11,294 bases of DNA from Planctomycetota bacterium. Lineage in GTDB: Bacteria > Planctomycetota > Phycisphaerae > FEN-1346. The first letter of the stretch is position 1, and every line of letters begins with the position of its first letter. Below, piece by piece: positions 7,088 through 11,294 of the stretch. Where the stretch lies: NCBI GenBank assembly GCA_026387055.1, contig JAPLML010000657.1, forward strand, positions 1-11,294, written 5' to 3'. The translations under genes and the position numbers were made by a program. Under the pieces are notes generated by a model, which saw only the letters and a program-made list of their open reading frames with translations, did no database searches and was not told the DNA's origin.

Positions 7088-7153
7088 ACCCTCTCCCTTT
7101 ACGGGAGAGGGTGGCCAAGCCGGGTGAGGGTAATCGCCGGTCGCCGCGGCGAC
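7088..7153. repeat. Hairpin repeat at the end of the MBL gene
   Basis: ACCCTCTCCC (7088-7097) and its exact complement (7103-7112) form a 10-bp stem with loop TTTAC. It is followed by GGGTGAGGG (7122-7130) and the 14-bp perfect palindrome GTCGCCGCGGCGAC (7140-7153). Similar CCCTCTCCC/GGGAGAGGG hairpins with a nearby GGGTGAGGG are common dispersed intergenic repeats in GC-rich genomes (general knowledge, not checked). The MBL stop codon (7101-7099, minus) falls in the hairpin loop. There is no T-run on either side, so it is at best a weak terminator. Confidence 0.55.
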
Positions 7154-9141
7154 GGGCCCCCCCCCCCCCCACCCCGCGCCCCCCCGGGGGGGGGGGGGGG
7201 TTGTGGGAGGTCGCGGCCGCCGTATACCAGGTCCACGGGGATGACCCACCGGCCGTGGGGGCACTGCCCGGGGATGCGGAGCGACAGCCGGACCCGTCCC
7301 TCGGACTTGGCGGGCGCCTGACCGCGGACCCACGCTGTGACAAGACCGGCGTCCGCCGGCTCATCCGCCGCATCCTGCGGGAGGCCTGGCCGCCAGGCCC
7401 GCGGAAGCACCGCCCGGCAGGCGAAGGGGCGGGCCTCCGCCGAATGGTTGGTGACCACAACGTCGACGGCCGCCTCGCCCCCGGCGGCGGCCGGCTGTTC
7501 GTACGGGTGGCAGCGGACCCACGGCTCGTCCATGCCGTAGTTGGCGTGCTCCCAGGGGACAAGTTGGCCGTAGAGCTTCTCCCGTTCGGCCAGGTTGGCG
7601 CGCATGGACCGGCACTGCTCGCCCGTGAAGTCGAACGCCACGTCCACGTGCGGGTTGAAGATGTGAGTCGGCTGGAGCTCCTCCAGGAGGCCGATGCAGC
7701 GGTCGAACCCCACGCCGCGACCCAGCCAGTTGCGGTTGGCCGCGCAGTAGTCGTCGATGCCGGCCATCGTGAACGAGTCCCCGCCGAAGAACATCCGCAG
7801 GCCCTCGCCCTCCACCAGCAGCCCTGCGTGGTAGAGCGTTTGTCCGGGGAAGTGGTACGCCGTCATCTTGAACTCGTGCCACCGCCAGGACTCGCCGTCG
7901 GTTGTGGCCCGGTCCACGCGGGCCTTGTGCGGCGAGAGACACGGCAGGCGCCAGGCCAGGGGATCCGTTATGACGGCCGCGACCGACCGGTCGGTGATGC
8001 ACGGACAGTCGAAGGCCTTCTGGAAATCGGGGATGCCGTCCACGTGATCGTCGTGGTAGTGCGTGACCCAGAGGCCCTCGACGCCTCGGATCTCCCCGGC
8101 GGAGAGGCGCCGGCGGATTTCCTTGACCGCATCGGCGCTGCCGCAGTCCATCACGAACGCGGCCTTGTCCCTCGATATGAGCATCCACGTCGTGCCGAAG
8201 TGGCGCAGGCACCCGGGCACGGGCTTCCCCTGGCGGATGGGCATGAGGTCCTTCCGGCCGGCGTACTCGGCGAAGAGGTTCGGGAAGTAGTGCCACAAGG
8301 CGGAGATAGCCACATACCTGTCGTAGCATCGCCCGAGCGCGGTCACCAGGGCGTCGATGGCGGCCGACGGATCGGCCATGATGGAGCCGTGCGACGGCAC
8401 CAGCGCCGACGCGCCGGCGGCCTTGAGGCGCCCGAGGCTCTCCACCAGTTGCGGCCGCGCGCCCAGGAACCCGTGATAGTCCGTTGTCTGCGTTCCCTTC
8501 TGGAGCGAGTGGATGTCCCACACCTGTCCCGCCGCCGCGATGGCGTCGCCGCAGAAGATGGTCCGCCGGCCATCCACGTCGACGACGTAGCTGACGGAGC
8601 CGTCGGTGTGGCCGGGCGTCGGAAGGACGCGGAGCGTGGCGGGGCCCCACGTGAAGGTGTCGCCGGCGGCGAACGTCATGTCCACGCGCACCGGCTCGGC
8701 CAGCATCAGATGATGGGGATGAAGGTTGTACAGGTGCCACCGGCTCTGGGGGCTGCTCCAGTAGGCGGCCACCTTGTCGAAGCAGTCGCGCTCGGCGGCC
8801 GGGACGCCCAGGCGAGCGCCCCGAGCCGCCAGGAACCACGCGCCGCAGGCCTGGTCGCGGTGATGGTGGGTGAAGACGATCGGGTCCACCGACGTGACGC
8901 CGATCGGCCCAAGCGCCTCGGCCACGCGGCCGTCGCCGGAATCGATGAGCAGGGCCTTCGCGCCGTCGCGCACAATGCCGACGTTGATCGGTCCACGGTA
9001 GACCAGCAGGTGTTCACTCAACTGGGCAACGTCAGGAGGCATGGGCGATCCTCCGCTCGATCGGGCCGGACGGCATCCGGCGCCGAGAGTGATAGCTGCC
9101 GCCGCCGCGCCGCCCGCCAGGAACTCACGCCGTGTGAGCAT
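7099..9141 (-). CDS. Tat-exported protein with two metallo-beta-lactamase-fold domains; C-terminus doubtful
   Basis: A 680-residue reading. Residues 1-23 are a twin-arginine leader (LTRREFLAGG) ending LGAGC, possibly a lipobox. Domain 1 (about 37-290) has His92-x-His94-x-Asp96 but Gln97 where the motif has His; TPGHTDG (His178), GDA (Asp199) and PSHGS follow. Domain 2 (about 310-520) has the full HYHDDH (His361, His363, Asp365, His366), but PGQT (Gln434) replaces PGHT; GGDSF (Asp455) and NPHVD (His498) follow. Residues about 560-647 look like a beta-sandwich. Residues 648-680 come from homopolymers and a repeat and are probably not authentic. The substrate is unknown; the fold hydrolyses esters, lactams, thioesters or phosphodiesters using bound metals. 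The start at 9141 follows GGGAGGGG. The gene is on the same strand as GH127, 108 bases downstream of it, so they may share a transcript. Confidence 0.8.
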   Translation of the reverse strand: MLTRREFLAGGAAAAAITLGAGCRPARSSGGSPMPPDVAQLSEHLLVYRGPINVGIVRDGAKALLIDSGDGRVAEALGPIGVTSVDPIVFTHHHRDQACGAWFLAARGARLGVPAAERDCFDKVAAYWSSPQSRWHLYNLHPHHLMLAEPVRVDMTFAAGDTFTWGPATLRVLPTPGHTDGSVSYVVDVDGRRTIFCGDAIAAAGQVWDIHSLQKGTQTTDYHGFLGARPQLVESLGRLKAAGASALVPSHGSIMADPSAAIDALVTALGRCYDRYVAISALWHYFPNLFAEYAGRKDLMPIRQGKPVPGCLRHFGTTWMLISRDKAAFVMDCGSADAVKEIRRRLSAGEIRGVEGLWVTHYHDDHVDGIPDFQKAFDCPCITDRSVAAVITDPLAWRLPCLSPHKARVDRATTDGESWRWHEFKMTAYHFPGQTLYHAGLLVEGEGLRMFFGGDSFTMAGIDDYCAANRNWLGRGVGFDRCIGLLEELQPTHIFNPHVDVAFDFTGEQCRSMRANLAEREKLYGQLVPWEHANYGMDEPWVRCHPYEQPAAAGGEAAVDVVVTNHSAEARPFACRAVLPRAWRPGLPQDAADEPADAGLVTAWVRGQAPAKSEGRVRLSLRIPGQCPHGRWVIPVDLVYGGRDLPQPPPPPGGARGGGGGGPSPRRPAITLTRLGHPLP
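7157..7200. repeat. Long C and G homopolymers (C14, C7, G15)
   Basis: C14 (7157-7170) is followed after an A by C4, then GCG, C7 (7179-7185) and G15 (7186-7200). They lie inside the 3' end of the reading frame of the MBL gene. Such tracts slip in cells and also fail in sequencing; long G runs are a known artefact of two-colour short-read chemistry. The exact lengths, and the reading frame past them, are unreliable. Confidence 0.85.
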
Positions 9142-9230
9142 GGGCCCCCTCCCGGGGCTTCATCTTCCGCCTCGGATTCCCTTGTAGTCTCTCCGTCCAC
9201 AAATGTACACAGTAATCAAGCGGAGTGCCC

Positions 9231-9244
9231 GGCATGATCATGCC
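9231..9244. promoter_or_regulatory. 14-bp perfect palindrome between GH127 and the MBL gene
   Basis: GGCATGATCATGCC is a perfect palindrome, 6 bases past the GH127 stop and about 90 bases before the MBL start. It has no T-run, so it is not an ordinary terminator. It could be an operator for an internal promoter. About one such palindrome is expected by chance in 11 kb, so the support is its intergenic position only. No clear promoter was found between it and 9141. Confidence 0.25.
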
Positions 9245-9249
9245 CTAAC

Positions 9250-11082
9250 TCATCTGGCACTTCCCTTTTCCCCTGAAGGGCGAACCGGGTTTTCCGGCTC
9301 CGCCGACTTGAACGTTCGTTCGGTGACCGGCAACATCGAAACGCGAAACTTGGTGCAGCCGTAGGGAACCAGAGTGATCTCCTCGGAAGGCCGTCCGTTG
9401 GCGAGCGGCTCGGCGGGCAGAGCTCTTTCAGGCGTGGGTTTCCAGTCGAAACTCACCGCATTGACGCGAAGCGCGAGCGGCGACTCCAACGACCAGTTCC
9501 ACTTGCCGGGCATCGGGCTGCGCACGACTGTCATGTCGGCGCCCCGTTTGTCGCCCTGCGCATCGAGTGCAAATTGCCACCTGGCCGCCGGGTCCGGGGT
9601 GTTCGCATCGCGGGTGTCGGGAATCGGCAAGGCGAACAGAAGCGGCCCGAAAGCGACCGAGGCGTAGGGAGCGCCGCCGGCGCTGGCGTCCCGCCCGGTT
9701 GTGACCCGAGGGAACATGGGAAACTGGAGACGTATCTTGTCGTTCGGTTTCCAGAGTCGCTCCACGCGCACAAAACCGTTGGTGTCGGGCGCCGTCTTGA
9801 CGGCAGAACCGTTCACCCACAGTCCGGGATCCTTGCACCAGCCCGGGATGCGGAAGGAGAGCGGGAAGGTCGCTTCGTGCTGCGGTTTGACGGCAATCTC
9901 GACGGACTCGTTGAAGGGGTAGTCGGTTCGGCATGCCAGTTCCACCGGCACATGATCGGCGACCAGAGCCGACACTTTACAGGGCCCATAGCACGCGGCA
10001 GCCAGTCCGTTGTCGCCGGTGGCCATCCACATGTGCATCACGTAATTGGGCAGGAACCGATTCAGCGCGGCCGTGCAGCACAGCGGCTGATGCGTCGCCT
10101 GGAATGTATGCTGGCCGGCGGGGGGCAGCGACTTGTCGGCCATGCGATTGGGCGACTGAAAATAGGCATGGGCCTTGAAATCGCGCGCGACCGTCGCCGG
10201 AGCCGCATTGAAAAACGCCCGCTCAATCCTGTCGGCCATCCGTCCTTGCCCGCTGATGCTCAGCAGCAGGTTCTGGCTCCACAGGTAAGCGGACACGTCG
10301 CAGGTTTCCGTCCCCCGGAATGCCCCGGTGGGGCCGTAAGACTCATCGAACACCGGCACACCGTGCGGCTGCATGCAATCGCGCTCGATCAGCTGGTACC
10401 AGCGGAGGGCGGCGTCGAGAAACTCGCGCCGGCCTGTCCAAAGATAACCCAAGGCCCAGGGCGCCGTGCTTTCGCAGAAGTGCACGCCATGGTCGTTAGG
10501 CTCAGCCCCGGGTTCATCGCGGGGCGGCCTTCGATAGCGATTCCAGGACCCCCTTGTCCTGGCGTCACCGGCCTTGGTGAACAGCGCCGTGAGGGCCTCT
10601 CCTATTTCCTTGTTCCCGGTCCATGTATAGGTCTCGAACGCGGGCCAGGGATTTGACATCGACCACCCCAAACCCACCCAATCACGGTCGCCGCTATAGG
10701 CCGTTTCCAGTGCCCGTAGAACGCGCTGGTCTCCCGAACCGGCGTAATAGCCGGCCATCGCGCGTCCGAGGAGTCCATTGGCCCACATGGGCCACTCCGC
10801 TTCCTCACCCGGCCTGTCTCTTCCTTCGGCGGCTTTCACATCACCGGGGCTATTCTTGTTGAGCCACCACATGAATAAGATGCCGTTTGCATTCATGTTG
10901 TTAACGACCACGTCAAAACGCGCCTTTGCCTGGCGGATGAGCGCCTCGTCATGCAACGCAAAGCCCAGTTTGGCCAGACCTTCAAACCAGTAGCCGCCGC
11001 CCTCATAGGGCCATCCGCCCCGCTGCCAGAACAGTCGCTCGCCGGTCATCTTGTGATCGACATCTTGTGATCGACGGCCCAC
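9250..11082 (-). CDS. GH127 beta-L-arabinofuranosidase (DUF1680), catalytic and C-terminal part, frameshifted from its N-terminus
   Basis: This 610-codon frame carries most of a GH127 enzyme, which should release terminal beta-L-arabinofuranose from plant glycans. The alpha/alpha barrel runs through GERLFWQRGGWPYEGGGYW, MWANGLLGRAM and HFCESTAPWALGYLW. The metal and nucleophile motifs of the HypBA1 type are present: E-x-C in TETCDVSAYLW (Glu codon at 10308-10306) and the Cys-Cys pair in PLCCTAALNR (10080-10075). The Glu in VFDESYG (10344-10342) is the likely acid/base. C-terminal beta domains begin near FPLSFRIPGWCKDPG. The first residues, MGRRSQDV, are an out-of-frame reading of upstream sequence; true homology starts near DHKMTGERL at the 14-bp duplication. 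The gene is either broken or misread there. It ends at 9250, upstream of the MBL gene on the same strand. Confidence 0.82.
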   Translation of the reverse strand: MGRRSQDVDHKMTGERLFWQRGGWPYEGGGYWFEGLAKLGFALHDEALIRQAKARFDVVVNNMNANGILFMWWLNKNSPGDVKAAEGRDRPGEEAEWPMWANGLLGRAMAGYYAGSGDQRVLRALETAYSGDRDWVGLGWSMSNPWPAFETYTWTGNKEIGEALTALFTKAGDARTRGSWNRYRRPPRDEPGAEPNDHGVHFCESTAPWALGYLWTGRREFLDAALRWYQLIERDCMQPHGVPVFDESYGPTGAFRGTETCDVSAYLWSQNLLLSISGQGRMADRIERAFFNAAPATVARDFKAHAYFQSPNRMADKSLPPAGQHTFQATHQPLCCTAALNRFLPNYVMHMWMATGDNGLAAACYGPCKVSALVADHVPVELACRTDYPFNESVEIAVKPQHEATFPLSFRIPGWCKDPGLWVNGSAVKTAPDTNGFVRVERLWKPNDKIRLQFPMFPRVTTGRDASAGGAPYASVAFGPLLFALPIPDTRDANTPDPAARWQFALDAQGDKRGADMTVVRSPMPGKWNWSLESPLALRVNAVSFDWKPTPERALPAEPLANGRPSEEITLVPYGCTKFRVSMLPVTERTFKSAEPENPVRPSGEKGSAR

Positions 11083-11294
11083 GCCCTGCGAAACTCGGGA
11101 TGCACCTCATCCATGTGCCCCGTGTAACCATCCTTCGCGGTGATGCACCAATCGCGCAGCCAGCCTTCGGGCTCTACGGCGCCGGGGGGCAACGGAATGA
11201 ACACCGGACGTGTCGGCGGTTCGAACGGCCGCCCATAGTTTCCTTTGCCCGCCAAGGCCGGTGCGACATCGCCGGTCGTGTTTGTCGGGGCGTA
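11046..11294 (-). pseudogene. N-terminal fragment of the same GH127 gene
   Basis: The frame is open from the window edge and reads NYGRPFEPPTRPVFIPLPPG, then GWLRDWCITAKDGYTGHMDE and FRRAWAVDHKM, the usual N-terminal region of GH127/DUF1680 proteins. After AVDHKM it reads SITR and stops at 11048-11046, because a 14-bp unit is repeated. Removing one copy joins AVDHKM to TGERLFWQR in the main frame. The true start and any signal peptide lie beyond the window. Confidence 0.8.
11048..11075. repeat. 14-bp perfect tandem duplication in the GH127 gene
   Basis: ATCTTGTGATCGAC occurs twice in a row (11048-11061 and 11062-11075). Fourteen bases is not a multiple of three, so the extra copy shifts the frame. 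With one copy the GH127 protein reads through without a break. Confidence 0.93.

Noticed and set aside
7088..7112. Intrinsic terminator for the MBL gene
   Set aside because: The stem is good but no T-run follows on either strand, and the annotated stop lies in the loop; it is better described as a dispersed hairpin repeat.
7075..9237. Plus-strand open frame of 720 codons opposite the MBL gene
   Set aside because: It is antisense to a protein with clear Tat leader and MBL motifs. Its translation is rich in Val, Gly, Arg and His with no motif, as expected for the complement of GC-rich coding DNA.
9574..10656. Plus-strand open frame of 360 codons over the GH127 gene
   Set aside because: Antisense shadow of a gene with conserved E-x-C and Cys-Cys motifs; no recognisable product.
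1..11294. CRISPR array, tRNA or rRNA genes
   Set aside because: No regularly spaced repeats, cloverleaf with CCA end, or rRNA-like conserved stretch was seen on either strand.

Overview
The window looks like accessory DNA from a GC-rich bacterium that degrades plant polysaccharides. Four large genes encode exported carbohydrate-active or hydrolytic proteins (GH2, GH53, GH127 and a Tat-exported tandem metallo-beta-lactamase-fold protein). Exported glycosidases, Tat leaders and this gene style are common in Planctomycetes, Verrucomicrobia, Lentisphaerae and similar lineages. No rRNA or marker gene is present, so the phylum is inference only.

Layout. 1-2495 (minus): GH2 glycosidase with signal peptide, cut by the window edge at its C-terminus. 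2496-2943: divergent intergenic region with promoter-like sites, a 12-bp palindrome, a possible 37-residue ORF and a 131-bp repeat-like element made of two strong hairpins inside a perfect 14-bp inverted repeat. 2944-4053 (plus): GH53 endo-beta-1,4-galactanase. 4050-4226: remnant of a Tat-leader gene that overlapped the GH53 stop. 4249-6655 (plus): a two-gene unit unlike its surroundings, encoding a PD-(D/E)XK nuclease of the NucS/DUF91 type and a P-loop ATPase resembling BrxD (DUF2791). It has its own promoter-like sequence and lower GC. 6656-7098: mostly empty. 7099-9141 (minus): tandem MBL-fold protein whose C-terminus runs into long C/G homopolymers and a hairpin repeat. 9250-11294 (minus): GH127 beta-L-arabinofuranosidase, missing its 5' end and frameshifted by a 14-bp tandem duplication.

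Function. GH53 (galactan backbone) and GH127 (arabinofuranosyl groups), with an exo-acting GH2, suggest use of arabinogalactan or pectic side chains outside the cytoplasm. The nuclease-ATPase pair is foreign to that theme and is the best candidate for an undescribed system, probably anti-phage or anti-plasmid defence. That role is inferred from fold, pairing and composition. Several sites (Tat-gene remnant, GH127 duplication, homopolymer junction) show decay or possible assembly error.
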